DNA of 64,000 nucleotides, taken from a virus. Location: IMG/VR virus record IMGVR_UViG_3300042516_003452, positions 20,493-84,492 of that record; one strand, 5' to 3'. The translations under genes were made by a program, and so were the position numbers. The notes beneath the pieces are model-generated. The model was not told the DNA's origin and did not search any database. It was given only the letters and a program-made list of their open reading frames with translations. Each line of letters opens with the position of its first letter. The first letter of the stretch is position 1. Shown piece after piece: positions 25,779 to 32,197 of the stretch.

Positions 25779-25988
25779 ATGAACCCTAAGAATGCTTTAG
25801 AAAAAGCAACTGCACTGTACGCAATTGCGGATGCGGCCGAAGATTTAGAGAAAGCTGGGGCTGCACCATTCGAAGTCAAGGCGTTTACGACTGGTGCCAG
25901 GGAAAAATTGGCAGAAGAACGACCTGATTACGACAAATACGCCAAAGCTTACGCTGCTTCTTCCCGTTTTGCACAAAGCAACCAGTAA
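25779..25988 (+). CDS. First early-block gene, small helical protein
   Basis: 69 residues: ALEKATALYAIADAAEDLEK, then KAFTTGAREKLAEERPDYDK and a short tail. Predicted all-helical and acidic. No family recognised. It is followed 30 nt later by a strong terminator, so it is probably expressed as its own short transcript. Confidence 0.6.
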   Translation: MNPKNALEKATALYAIADAAEDLEKAGAAPFEVKAFTTGAREKLAEERPDYDKYAKAYAASSRFAQSNQ

Positions 25989-26018
25989 GTAAAAGCGTTA
26001 ATTAGCACATTGTTAATA

Positions 26019-26045
26019 GCCGGGGCCACAAACCCCGGCATTTTT
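26019..26045 (+). terminator. Intrinsic terminator
   Basis: GCCGGGG and CCCCGGC pair perfectly around a 7-nt loop (CCACAAA), followed by ATTTTTG. Ends the monocistronic transcript of 25779-25988. Confidence 0.85.
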
Positions 26046-26246
26046 GTGTGTTTTCTTGGGTAAAACCCCTGTAAACATGACACTTTTTGCAAGGGCCGCC
26101 CCCTATAGGGGCCAAAAAGGATAAAAAATTTCCTGACGCTTCTCCAACACCCCACGCGACGCGAGTTGCGTATAGAAAAAAAGAAAGGGCGGGGGCTGCG
26201 CATCCGAAGAACGCAGGCAAATCAAGTCAGTTTACCGACAGGAACC
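26046..26246. promoter_or_regulatory. Intergenic region before the early gene cluster
   Basis: 200 nt without a convincing gene. It contains a perfect 12-bp palindrome CCCCTATAGGGG (about 26101-26112), a purine-rich tract before 26190, and AGGA ahead of the ATG at 26247. It must carry the promoter for the downstream early genes; no consensus -35/-10 pair stands out. Confidence 0.4.
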
Positions 26247-26546
26247 ATGACTCAGGCCAAAGTTAGCACCAAGGGACAGCGCTGGCAGCATGACTGGCGG
26301 CGTCAAGTAGGCGAGCGCCCAACAGAGAGTAACGCCAAGCTTTTCCACAGCTATGTGGAGATGGCGTATCAGTTGCTCGAGGAGTTTAGCTCAGCCGACT
26401 TTATCTACAGCGAAGTCAGGCAAGTCTGCCAACCCCAGTATCTCTTCCAGGTGGTCTGTGACATGCGAAGCGAGAAGCTAAGCATGCGCATTTGGACCAC
26501 CGAGGAAGGATATAAGGCGGTGTCCATCCACAAAATCCCTGTCTGA
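26247..26546 (+). CDS. Early hypothetical protein
   Basis: 99 residues from the ATG at 26247, chosen for its AGGA. KLFHSYVEMAYQLLEEFSSA, QYLFQVVCDMRSEKLSMRIW and GYKAVSIHKIPV suggest a small alpha/beta fold. No family recognised. Confidence 0.55.
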   Translation: MTQAKVSTKGQRWQHDWRRQVGERPTESNAKLFHSYVEMAYQLLEEFSSADFIYSEVRQVCQPQYLFQVVCDMRSEKLSMRIWTTEEGYKAVSIHKIPV

Positions 26547-26560
26547 TACGTTCGCGTATC
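26545..26560 (+). other. UUCG-tetraloop hairpin
   Basis: GATACG-TTCG-CGTATC, a 6-bp stem capped by an exceptionally stable UUCG tetraloop, overlapping the TGA at 26544-26546. A near copy lies at 28412-28425. Likely an mRNA 3'-end or processing structure. Confidence 0.6.
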
Positions 26561-26641
26561 GCGTACGGGAAAGATCTGCTCCCCGCCCCGCACTTGTTCA
26601 TACAGAACAGTTTCGCAACAGGAGCGTGGTCAAGTCACGGT

Positions 26642-26675
26642 CTTGGCAGCTGCAATCCCGCAGCGTAAGTCCAAG
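26642..26675 (+). ncRNA. Family B structured intercistronic element, copy 1
   Basis: Outer stem CTTGG/CCAAG encloses CA, an inner hairpin GCTGC-AATCCC-GCAGC, and GTAAGT. The same plan (outer stem, CA(T), inner hairpin, (T)GTAAGT, closing strand) recurs at 30497 and 31631 with different stem sequences, so pairing is conserved while sequence is not. Confidence 0.5.
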
Positions 26676-26692
26676 CTCACCGGAGTAACACC

Positions 26693-26920
26693 GTGACCAA
26701 CACCATCGCCACCGTCCGTCGTATCGACTGCGTGGACATCACCAAGATGTCACACGAGGAGATCTTCGACATGTGTGGCGTACCAACCCGGCAAGAAGCT
26801 GGCGACAACGTCATGCTTCAGGTCCTCGACCTGCTTGAGCACGGACGTAGCCAGGTACTTACTGCCGAACACCTCCAGGTCATCAAGTCCTACGTGGACG
26901 AGATGCTGGAGACCAACTGA
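26693..26920 (+). CDS. Early hypothetical protein
   Basis: 75 residues from a GTG start with GGAG seven nt upstream. Segments DITKMSHEEIFDMCGVPTRQ and QVLTAEHLQVIKSYVDEML suggest two or three helices. The stop runs straight into a family D RNA element. No family recognised. Confidence 0.6.
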   Translation: MTNTIATVRRIDCVDITKMSHEEIFDMCGVPTRQEAGDNVMLQVLDLLEHGRSQVLTAEHLQVIKSYVDEMLETN

Positions 26921-26967
26921 TCCGTTAAAGCGGGCGGCAGGGTGCAAACCCCTGCCCAGTTATTGCC
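26919..26967 (+). ncRNA. Family D structured intercistronic element, copy 1
   Basis: Begins within the TGA stop. Short hairpin CCG-TTAAAG-CGG, then GGCAGGG-TGCAAAC-CCCTGCC, then CAGTTATTGCC. Copy 2 at 27085-27133 has the same order with compensatory changes in the second stem and an invariant TGCAAAC loop. Confidence 0.55.
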
Positions 26968-27005
26968 TACAGCGGAGATAGGCACCGCACACACAGGAGT
27001 TACCT

Positions 27006-27086
27006 GTGCACTTCACCACCTACGAATCCGTCGCACTCATCACGATCTTCATCGTGAGTTGCGTAATCGGATACGTAACCGACTGA
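27006..27086 (+). CDS. 26-residue membrane peptide
   Basis: Starts with GTG preceded by AGGAG at a 6-nt spacing. The peptide is MHFTTYESVALITIFIVSC followed by VIGYVTD: one hydrophobic helix. The clean Shine-Dalgarno and placement between two copies of a structured element support it. Function unknown. Confidence 0.45.
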   Translation: MHFTTYESVALITIFIVSCVIGYVTD

Positions 27087-27133
27087 TCCGTCTAAGCGGG
27101 TGACCAGGTGCAAACCCTGGTCCAGTCATTGCC
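27085..27133 (+). ncRNA. Family D structured intercistronic element, copy 2
   Basis: Starts in the stop codon at 27084-27086. CCG-TCTAAG-CGG, then GACCAGG-TGCAAAC-CCTGGTC, then CAGTCATTGCC. Compared with copy 1, four stem positions changed on both sides while loop and tail are kept. Confidence 0.55.
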
Positions 27134-27166
27134 ACCCACCGAGGGTGGCTTAATTTAACTCAGCTC

Positions 27167-27322
27167 ATGCGAGTTACCTACCAAGATCTGCTGCAGTGGT
27201 TCACTGAACAGCAACTAGATGATGCCGTCATCATTGCCCGTTGCACAGCAGATGCATTCCCTCACCTCAACTACGAGCAGCGACTTGTCAAAGTCCTGGT
27301 CGAAATGAAGACCTACGCCTGA
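27167..27322 (+). CDS. Small early protein
   Basis: 51 residues: MRVTYQDLLQWFTEQQLDDA, then VIIARCTADAFPHLNYEQRL and a short tail. Preceded by TTAACTCAGCTC, an instance of the CTCAA-type leader. No family recognised. Confidence 0.5.
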   Translation: MRVTYQDLLQWFTEQQLDDAVIIARCTADAFPHLNYEQRLVKVLVEMKTYA

Positions 27323-27331
27323 TCTACTACC

Positions 27332-27580
27332 ATGCTGATCTATCAACCCAAGTGTGACGACCGTACTCGCGTAGCCTGGTACGGAGGAGAGTCTACACAG
27401 CTACACTTCCAACACCGTGGTATCACCGAGAGGTGGATCGACATCGAGACACGTACTCTCATGGGTGATATCCCAGGTGGTGTGAAGGAACTGCTTGCAG
27501 AAATGCAAGACTTTTACAACTACTGCTACGGCGAGACTTCCATCCTCGACCAAGATAACCTCATCGGCACGATCTTCTGA
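27332..27580 (+). CDS. Hypothetical early protein
   Basis: 82 residues; beta-rich N-terminus (VAWYGGESTQLHFQHRGITE) and acidic helix (GGVKELLAEMQDFYNYCY). No family recognised. Followed by a UUCG hairpin and a family C hairpin. Confidence 0.55.
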   Translation: MLIYQPKCDDRTRVAWYGGESTQLHFQHRGITERWIDIETRTLMGDIPGGVKELLAEMQDFYNYCYGETSILDQDNLIGTIF

Positions 27581-27590
27581 CTCCTGCTCT

Positions 27591-27630
27591 AAGGGCCTTC
27601 GGGCCTTTACTGCAGGACTCAACATCCTGC
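27591..27630 (+). ncRNA. UUCG hairpin plus family C hairpin, copy 1
   Basis: AAGGGCC-TTCG-GGCCTTT (7 bp, one G-U) followed after ACT by GCAGGA-CTCAACA-TCCTGC. The second hairpin is identical at 28443-28461, where it again follows a UUCG hairpin. A CTCAACTCA leader and the next start follow. Confidence 0.55.
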
Positions 27631-27655
27631 CGTCCACTCAACTCAGCTCAACACA

Positions 27656-27871
27656 ATGACAGCTCTTAACTTCCGCAAGAACGTGCGTGAGTTTATGCCT
27701 TGGGCCATCAGTGCTAGCCAGACTACCGCTCGTGTAGTCACCAAGGCAGTCACTGATACTGCAACCAAGGCCAAGGCTACTGAGAAGCTACATGACATCC
27801 GTTGTCGTGCAGCAGCACTCATCATGCCAAACGACATGGCATTCATCATCACTCCTAAGAACAACATCTGA
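27656..27871 (+). CDS. Hypothetical early protein
   Basis: 71 residues, helical and basic (LNFRKNVREFMPWAISASQT, KAVTDTATKAKATEKLHDIR), ending in a hydrophobic strand. Preceded by a CTCAACTCAGCTCAACAC leader. No family recognised. Confidence 0.5.
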   Translation: MTALNFRKNVREFMPWAISASQTTARVVTKAVTDTATKAKATEKLHDIRCRAAALIMPNDMAFIITPKNNI

Positions 27872-27874
27872 CTC

Positions 27875-28084
27875 ATGACTAAGAACCACATGGTTGACTC
27901 TGTGCTTGCCCTCACCATGGGCACTGGCATCGGCTTGTTACTTTCTGTCTTTGGACAGAAGCTACTCAACAAGCATTACGTTGCCAACTGCCACAAGCAA
28001 CCACACCATAACCTCGTGTATGTCGATGGTTTCCTCGGCGACACGTACTACTGCATCAAGAATGCAGACTTTAAGCAGAACTGA
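27875..28084 (+). CDS. Membrane-anchored small protein
   Basis: 69 residues with one membrane helix (VLALTMGTGIGLLLSVFG) and a Cys/His-containing tail (NCHKQPHHNLVYVDGFLGDT). Starts 3 nt after the previous stop. No family recognised. Confidence 0.5.
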   Translation: MTKNHMVDSVLALTMGTGIGLLLSVFGQKLLNKHYVANCHKQPHHNLVYVDGFLGDTYYCIKNADFKQN

Positions 28085-28093
28085 AGCCTGCAC

Positions 28094-28399
28094 TTAACCC
28101 TTCCGTACGATCCGCTCTTGACAGAAGCTTGGTTTCCATCGGACTATCAAGCTTCTTTCTGAATCGTATGCATCCCATCCTTCTATCCAGGAAATCTTAG
28201 TGGTGGTGTAATCAACATCACCACGTTGAAAGCCTGGATGTTTAGATGGGTTACGCAATCGATTCCACAGTATTTTGCTTCGACCAATGTACAAGACATT
28301 GTCATTGGCATCAATCAATGCATAGCATCCAGGTTTGGCTGGTATATTTCTGGCGTCTTGCCAGCACACCCACTGCCATTTCCTCGGATCTAGTTCCAT
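28094..28399 (-). CDS. GIY-YIG endonuclease
   Basis: 101 residues on the strand opposite its neighbours. GCYALIDANDNVLYIGRSKI is the GIY-YIG core, followed by WNRLRNP with the catalytic-type Arg. A downstream ERSLIVRWKP provides the acidic residue. Small solitary GIY-YIG proteins in phages are usually homing nucleases. Isolation on the minus strand between plus-strand genes fits late insertion. Confidence 0.8.
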   Translation of the reverse strand: MELDPRKWQWVCWQDARNIPAKPGCYALIDANDNVLYIGRSKILWNRLRNPSKHPGFQRGDVDYTTTKISWIEGWDAYDSERSLIVRWKPSFCQERIVRKG

Positions 28400-28411
28400 T
28401 GATCTAGCTTA

Positions 28412-28461
28412 ATACGTTCGCGTATCGTGCGGTGGGTTTTCTGCAGGACTCAACATCCTGC
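28412..28461 (+). ncRNA. UUCG hairpin plus family C hairpin, copy 2
   Basis: ATACG-TTCG-CGTAT (near copy of 26547-26559), then after a GT-rich linker GCAGGA-CTCAACA-TCCTGC, identical to 27612-27630. A CTCAA-rich leader and the ATG at 28490 follow. Confidence 0.55.
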
Positions 28462-28489
28462 ACTCAGTTCACTCAACATCTCAACTCAG

Positions 28490-28684
28490 ATGAAACGTCT
28501 TTACTCCATGGGTAAGAACAGGTACATCACCTTGGATACTTACCACACACACCATGAGTCACTGCGTAGCAAATTGCTACAAGCAATCTTTATCGCCATC
28601 ATTGCATCCATCACTGGTTCTGCAATGGTCGGCGTAGACCTCATTCAACTTCCATCCACTAACAACAATGTATTCACTCGCTGA
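28490..28684 (+). CDS. Small single-helix membrane protein
   Basis: 64 residues from the ATG after ATCTCAACTCAG. Polar N-terminus, then membrane helix LLQAIFIAIIASITGSAMVG. Start chosen by the leader motif; a longer frame would begin inside the upstream hairpins. No family recognised. Confidence 0.5.
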   Translation: MKRLYSMGKNRYITLDTYHTHHESLRSKLLQAIFIAIIASITGSAMVGVDLIQLPSTNNNVFTR

Positions 28685-29018
28685 ACACACCCAAGTTCTA
28701 GAAGCACGTATCAATCGCTTGATCGATAAGCTTCTGGAACACTACCACAAACAGTACGGAGATGGTTGCATCGAATTCAACATTGTGCGTGGCACCAAGT
28801 ATTACAAGATCATCCAGCGCAACGTCATACGTAACAACCTTGGCAGTTACGAAGGCAGCGTCCACGCCTTTATCCATCGTCAATCAGGTGCTGTTTACAA
28901 GCCCGCTTCATGGAAGGCACCAGCCAAACATGTGCGGTACAACCTGTTAGACGATGTGTCTTATGAGACCTGCCTCCTGAAAGCCGACTGGGCTGGATCG
29001 TATTTGTACATGAAGTAA
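28668..29018 (+). CDS. KPASWKAPAK family hypothetical protein
   Basis: 116 residues. RGTKYYKIIQ, SVHAFIHRQSGAVYKPASWK and APAKHVRYNLLDD form a signature I recall from many unrelated phages (cyanophages, actinophages): a small beta-rich protein of unknown role. Overlaps the previous gene by 17 nt. Confidence 0.65.
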   Translation: MYSLAEHTQVLEARINRLIDKLLEHYHKQYGDGCIEFNIVRGTKYYKIIQRNVIRNNLGSYEGSVHAFIHRQSGAVYKPASWKAPAKHVRYNLLDDVSYETCLLKADWAGSYLYMK

Positions 29019-29132
29019 CTACACACTACCTCTGGTGTCCTCACTGCCTGAACCACTACGGCTGGTACTTGCATCCTTGTTTGTACCAGCTATTCTCCAT
29101 CTGCATCCAACGCATTCAACGCAACACGATCC

Positions 29133-29570
29133 ATGGAAGCGCTCAGCCAGCTCGACGTTCACAACCCTGATCACATCAGTGTCATCACTCGCGATGGAAA
29201 GATTACCGTCTCGGTTACCAAGGACGGAGCATCCGTGACCCTTGGCTTTCCTATCCGCAATACATTTGACACTACCCCCCGATTCCCCCTGCAACAACAG
29301 CCAGCACCACAGGTAACGGCTGTTAAGGAGATCCAGGAGACACCTAAAGTTCTCAAGAAGAAGAAGACAAGGGTTAGTCCTGTAGGTAACTGCAAGCTAA
29401 CCCCTGAGAAAGTCAGGAACATTAAGCAAGGTCTTGTTGATCCAGGCGTTGCTAAAGGTTTTGACAGCCGTCAGAAACTTTACGAATGGTTTGCTGACAT
29501 TTATAAGGTGAGCTACCACACCATCTCCAACATTGACAAAGGTCTGGCCTGGAGAGGCGTAAAGATCTAA
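29133..29570 (+). CDS. Putative DNA-binding protein
   Basis: 145 residues. N-terminal small beta domain, a Pro/Lys-rich linker, and a C-terminal helix-turn-helix-like segment (LTPEKVRNIKQGLVDPGVAK, YKVSYHTISNIDKGLAWRGV), resembling the recognition part of homeodomain-like or HNH-associated DNA-binding modules. Possibly an early regulator. Confidence 0.5.
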   Translation: MEALSQLDVHNPDHISVITRDGKITVSVTKDGASVTLGFPIRNTFDTTPRFPLQQQPAPQVTAVKEIQETPKVLKKKKTRVSPVGNCKLTPEKVRNIKQGLVDPGVAKGFDSRQKLYEWFADIYKVSYHTISNIDKGLAWRGVKI

Positions 29571-29601
29571 CTACCGCCGCTAGTACATCAGTACTACGAC
29601 T

Positions 29602-29629
29602 GGACCTGGACATGTCCTTAAACTGTCCA
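29602..29629 (+). ncRNA. TTAAAC pseudoknot element (family A), copy 1
   Basis: S1 GGAC (29602-29605)/GTCC (29614-29617); S2 TGGACA (29607-29612)/TGTCCA (29624-29629); linker C, joining T, and loop TTAAAC (29618-29623). The strand order S1a-S2a-S1b-S2b makes an H-type pseudoknot. Both helices differ from other copies by paired changes. Confidence 0.7.
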
Positions 29630-29651
29630 TTCCTTTTACTCAGTTCAAACC

Positions 29652-29789
29652 ATGACTCAACTCGATCCCAACTACAACGCTGACTTGCTTGATGCCATGG
29701 CCGACATGGCATACGAACAAGAGCAAGCCATGCGTGAAGAATATGAACTCAACCCACCTGAACAGGAGACTTATGATGACCAAGCATGA
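29652..29789 (+). CDS. Small acidic protein behind pseudoknot copy 1
   Basis: 45 residues, MTQLDPNYNADLLDAMADMA then a Glu/Tyr-rich tail. Start follows ACTCAGTTCAAACC, a CTCAA-type leader. An overlapping frame from 29774 would encode a membrane helix (IILHVIVIISIFIQIILEAL) but then runs far into the next gene, so only this one is called. Confidence 0.5.
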   Translation: MTQLDPNYNADLLDAMADMAYEQEQAMREEYELNPPEQETYDDQA

Positions 29790-29864
29790 ACACGACGATG
29801 ACATCATCTTGCATGTCATCGTTATCATTTCAATCTTCATTCAAATCATTCTGGAGGCACTCCA

Positions 29865-30233
29865 ATGTCTTACATCTCAGAACTCAAGAAGTTCTACCCC
29901 AAAACTTACAAGGTCCGTTACGCAGTCAACGCCTACAACACTCACAAGTACTTCGAACACGAAGACCCAACGGTCATCACCGTCCACCAAACAACGCTCA
30001 ACTACGGCGGTCCAGAGGAAGGTGGATGGTGGTACCAGCAAGGCAACCCAGTCCTCAGCCACTGCATCTTCTCCAAGAAGCAGGCGATCCAAACCTACGT
30101 CAAGTACTTCGAAGAGTACGAGATCGAAGGTCAGCCCAGTCTTGGAGACACCACAACAAGCTCAAACATTGAGCTAAGTTTCTCCAACGGATACGCTCAA
30201 GTGTATCCTCAGATTCGTCCACACTATTGCTAA
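29865..30233 (+). CDS. Hypothetical early/middle protein
   Basis: 122 residues with a GGAGG eight nt before the ATG, unusual in this region. MSYISELKKFYPKTYKVRYA, then GGPEEGGWWYQQGNPVLSHC. Trp/Tyr-rich alpha/beta protein; no family recognised. Confidence 0.55.
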   Translation: MSYISELKKFYPKTYKVRYAVNAYNTHKYFEHEDPTVITVHQTTLNYGGPEEGGWWYQQGNPVLSHCIFSKKQAIQTYVKYFEEYEIEGQPSLGDTTTSSNIELSFSNGYAQVYPQIRPHYC

Positions 30234-30236
30234 GTC

Positions 30237-30479
30237 ATGCAAGCAACTGCTGTACCAAACCTCAGCATTAATCAACGCAACATCTACATGTATTTCCTGA
30301 ACCACAGGAAGAAGTACGGCAAGACTCCTTGCTTCGTACCAAAGTGTACAACTCAAGTATCAAGGCTTGATCAATATCTCAACGCCTTAACGAAACTTGA
30401 GCAGTACGGATTACTACGCGTTGAACGGTGCAGTGATAACTACACCGGCTGGATCATGACTGAACCTAGACAACACTAG
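30237..30479 (+). CDS. Winged-helix-like DNA-binding protein
   Basis: 80 residues. NQRNIYMYFLNHRKKYGKTP, VSRLDQYLNALTKLEQYGLL and RVERCSDNYTGW give helix, helix-turn-helix and beta-wing in the order of a winged-helix domain. Probably a phage transcription regulator. Starts 3 nt after the previous stop. Confidence 0.55.
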   Translation: MQATAVPNLSINQRNIYMYFLNHRKKYGKTPCFVPKCTTQVSRLDQYLNALTKLEQYGLLRVERCSDNYTGWIMTEPRQH

Positions 30480-30496
30480 CGTTATACGCACATAAG

Positions 30497-30537
30497 CCTG
30501 GGCATCACCGACGTAAGTACGGTGTGTAAGTCCCAGG
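30497..30537 (+). ncRNA. Family B structured intercistronic element, copy 2
   Basis: Outer CCTGGG/CCCAGG; CAT; inner CACCG-ACGTAAGTA-CGGTG; TGTAAGT. Sits in the 78-nt gap between 30237-30479 and 30558-30833. Confidence 0.55.
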
Positions 30538-30557
30538 ATTCACCTCAACCTAAACCA

Positions 30558-30833
30558 ATGACCTATCCCGAAGTCAACTGGAAGAAGAACGAGTATCACC
30601 AACTGCAAGAGGTGGTGAACCTCCTCAAAGCAATCCAAGAACGTGAGAGCAAGCGCCATCAAATGGACGAGCATCTCACTCCACATACCGCAGATGTGGT
30701 ACTGGAAGTCATAGGCATGCTCGAAGATGAGATCGACTATGACCCAAGTCCTTCCGAAGGGGGCGAACCGCCTATCACACTGGATGAAATGCATACTGCT
30801 GCATGGAAAGAACATCAAGCCATGCATAGCTAA
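30558..30833 (+). CDS. Hypothetical acidic protein
   Basis: 91 residues from ATG at 30558. Helical (EYHQLQEVVNLLKAIQERES; DVVLEVIGMLEDEIDYDP) with an acidic Pro-rich segment. No family recognised. Confidence 0.55.
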   Translation: MTYPEVNWKKNEYHQLQEVVNLLKAIQERESKRHQMDEHLTPHTADVVLEVIGMLEDEIDYDPSPSEGGEPPITLDEMHTAAWKEHQAMHS

Positions 30834-30879
30834 CCCCCCTGCACCCCCCGAAGGGAGTACCAGGAGCTAACCTTCTATT

Positions 30880-30898
30880 AGATAAGACATACTTATCT
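30880..30898. promoter_or_regulatory. Perfect 7-bp inverted repeat, operator candidate
   Basis: AGATAAG and CTTATCT around ACATA, in the 140-nt gap before 30974. A TTGACT follows near 30931 with an overlapping CTAC/GTAG pair. The region probably holds a promoter with an operator. Confidence 0.4.
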
Positions 30899-30973
30899 GT
30901 TGCTCTCTGTTACTTCCCTTCCTTACCCCTTGACTACCCTGGTAGACTCAACACACTTACTCAACTCATCTCA

Positions 30974-31180
30974 ATGAAAGACAACACTCCTCGCATACCA
31001 GACTCACTGGATATGCAAAGACTTCAAGCCATGCAACTTGTTGCTCGCATGAAGGAAACATCAGATCGTCTCGGCATCGGATTCATCGGGGGCTTTATTG
31101 CCCCCAATGGAGAGAAATTCGTCATGTCCAATATGGACGATGAAGACTACAACGCACTCATGCCGGAGGATCTGAAATGA
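30974..31180 (+). CDS. Hypothetical protein
   Basis: 68 residues; a helix (MQRLQAMQLVARMKETSDRL) and a beta hairpin (GGFIAPNGEKFVMSN). Preceded by ACTTACTCAACTCATCTCA, the clearest copy of the CTCAA leader. Ends in ATGA shared with the next start. Confidence 0.5.
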   Translation: MKDNTPRIPDSLDMQRLQAMQLVARMKETSDRLGIGFIGGFIAPNGEKFVMSNMDDEDYNALMPEDLK

Positions 31181-31248
31181 ATACCTTATTCATCGCAGTA
31201 CTTTCTGTGATGATTATTTGTGGAACAATCATGATTTTAGAGAAATGA
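31177..31248 (+). CDS. 23-residue membrane peptide
   Basis: MNTLFIAVLSVMIICGTIMI plus LEK: a single hydrophobic helix. Both ends use ATGA overlaps with neighbouring genes, which argues for translation by coupling. Function unknown. Confidence 0.45.
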   Translation: MNTLFIAVLSVMIICGTIMILEK

Positions 31249-31442
31249 CCAAGCGTTTGCCCATCAGCTTTGATCGCACCATCCATGGTGTGAACATCAC
31301 CGAACACGGTGTCAAATCTTATAGCAAAGCAGTGAAGCTTGGTCCTTTCCAAGTAACACTCAATGCTAGTCCGAATGGTGTCAAGGGATCAATCAGTATC
31401 CCTGGCACAGGACTTAGCATTCCAAACATTAAGATAATCTGA
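31245..31442 (+). CDS. Small DUF4236-like protein
   Basis: 65 residues from the ATG at 31245. The C-terminal VKGSISIPGTGLSIPNI resembles the glycine-rich tail of DUF4236-type proteins. Role unknown. Coupled to the membrane peptide upstream. Confidence 0.4.
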   Translation: MTKRLPISFDRTIHGVNITEHGVKSYSKAVKLGPFQVTLNASPNGVKGSISIPGTGLSIPNIKII

Positions 31443-31448
31443 AGAATT

Positions 31449-31625
31449 ATGACCTATCAAGAACTTTTATCTCAACTTGAAGTAATGAGTCAAGAACAAT
31501 TAAACATGGATGTAACTGTTTATGTCTGTGATACTGAAGAATATTATGCAATCCAAGATGAAATTGTTTTTGCCACAGAAGAATGTGGCGTACTTGATAT
31601 AGATCATCCCATATTGTATTTGTAA
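31449..31625 (+). CDS. Small acidic protein
   Basis: 58 residues: MTYQELLSQLEVMSQEQLNM then DVTVYVCDTEEYYAIQDEIV. The pattern (helix, then V-x-V-Y-D-x-x-x-x-E-Y) is typical of small alpha/beta phage proteins. An antisense frame exists but is not supported by neighbours. Confidence 0.5.
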   Translation: MTYQELLSQLEVMSQEQLNMDVTVYVCDTEEYYAIQDEIVFATEECGVLDIDHPILYL

Positions 31626-31630
31626 GTAAC

Positions 31631-31656
31631 TGGGCATCCTTACGGTGTAAGTCCCA
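31631..31656 (+). ncRNA. Family B structured intercistronic element, copy 3
   Basis: Outer TGGG/CCCA; CAT; reduced inner hairpin CC-TTAC-GG; TGTAAGT. Shorter than the other copies but with the same order. Confidence 0.45.
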
Positions 31657-31684
31657 AACCTTGTCCACTTACTCAATTCAACTT

Positions 31685-31873
31685 ATGTCTGCTTACACTG
31701 AAGACCTTACCATGTTTGATCGAATTAATCTGGCTGCCTGCGCACAGCGCAGAGCAACAGATAATCTATTTGATTCAAATCGTTGGAATGGCGAGTACGA
31801 CACAGCACGTTTGTGGATGAAGTATCGCCTCATCAAGACCACCACTTATTCGTACATTGACGAAGACTCATGA
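31685..31873 (+). CDS. Hypothetical protein
   Basis: 62 residues from the ATG after CTTACTCAATTCAACTT. MFDRINLAACAQRRATDNLF and DTARLWMKYRLIKTTTYS. No family recognised. Stop overlaps next start by 4 nt. Confidence 0.5.
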   Translation: MSAYTEDLTMFDRINLAACAQRRATDNLFDSNRWNGEYDTARLWMKYRLIKTTTYSYIDEDS

Positions 31874-32127
31874 CTGTCCTTGCAATCGAAGACACCCTAT
31901 TCACTGACACCCATGTCACTGTTACAGCAGTTGTTGACGAAATGCGGTTGCTTTATCACGCAACTCATCTCGACCCTGAAGAGTGGGCTCCTGCATTGTG
32001 TACAACAACTGTTGAACTGGATCCAGAGGAACCAATCCCTCTTGATGAAGATGGCTTCTGTGCCTATCTTGATCAGCTCGATCCTCAATGGGAACTGGTC
32101 GAACGCGATGACTTCGATCTAGATTGA
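31870..32127 (+). CDS. Acidic hypothetical protein
   Basis: 85 residues, strongly acidic C-terminus (LDQLDPQWELVERDDFDLD). Alpha/beta N-terminal part. No family recognised; the acidity could indicate DNA mimicry but this is speculative. Confidence 0.5.
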   Translation: MTVLAIEDTLFTDTHVTVTAVVDEMRLLYHATHLDPEEWAPALCTTTVELDPEEPIPLDEDGFCAYLDQLDPQWELVERDDFDLD

Positions 32128-32148
32128 TCGACTAATCATCTGACCAAT

Positions 32149-32176
32149 CGTCCTGGGCATGACGTTAAACTGCCCA
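32149..32176 (+). ncRNA. TTAAAC pseudoknot element (family A), copy 2
   Basis: S1 CGTC (32149-32152)/GACG (32161-32164); S2 TGGGCA (32154-32159)/TGCCCA (32171-32176); loop TTAAAC (32165-32170). 22 nt after the previous stop and 21 nt before the PcfJ-like start. Contains an in-frame ATG that would wrongly extend that gene. Confidence 0.75.
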
Positions 32177-32197
32177 TCCTTTTACCCATTCAAATCA

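Noticed and set aside
29689-30177. 162-codon frame overlapping 29865-30233, with a membrane helix near 29800
   Set aside because: Its second half lies out of frame in a gene with a GGAGG site and is Ser/Thr-rich nonsense. The helix part alone has no nearby stop.
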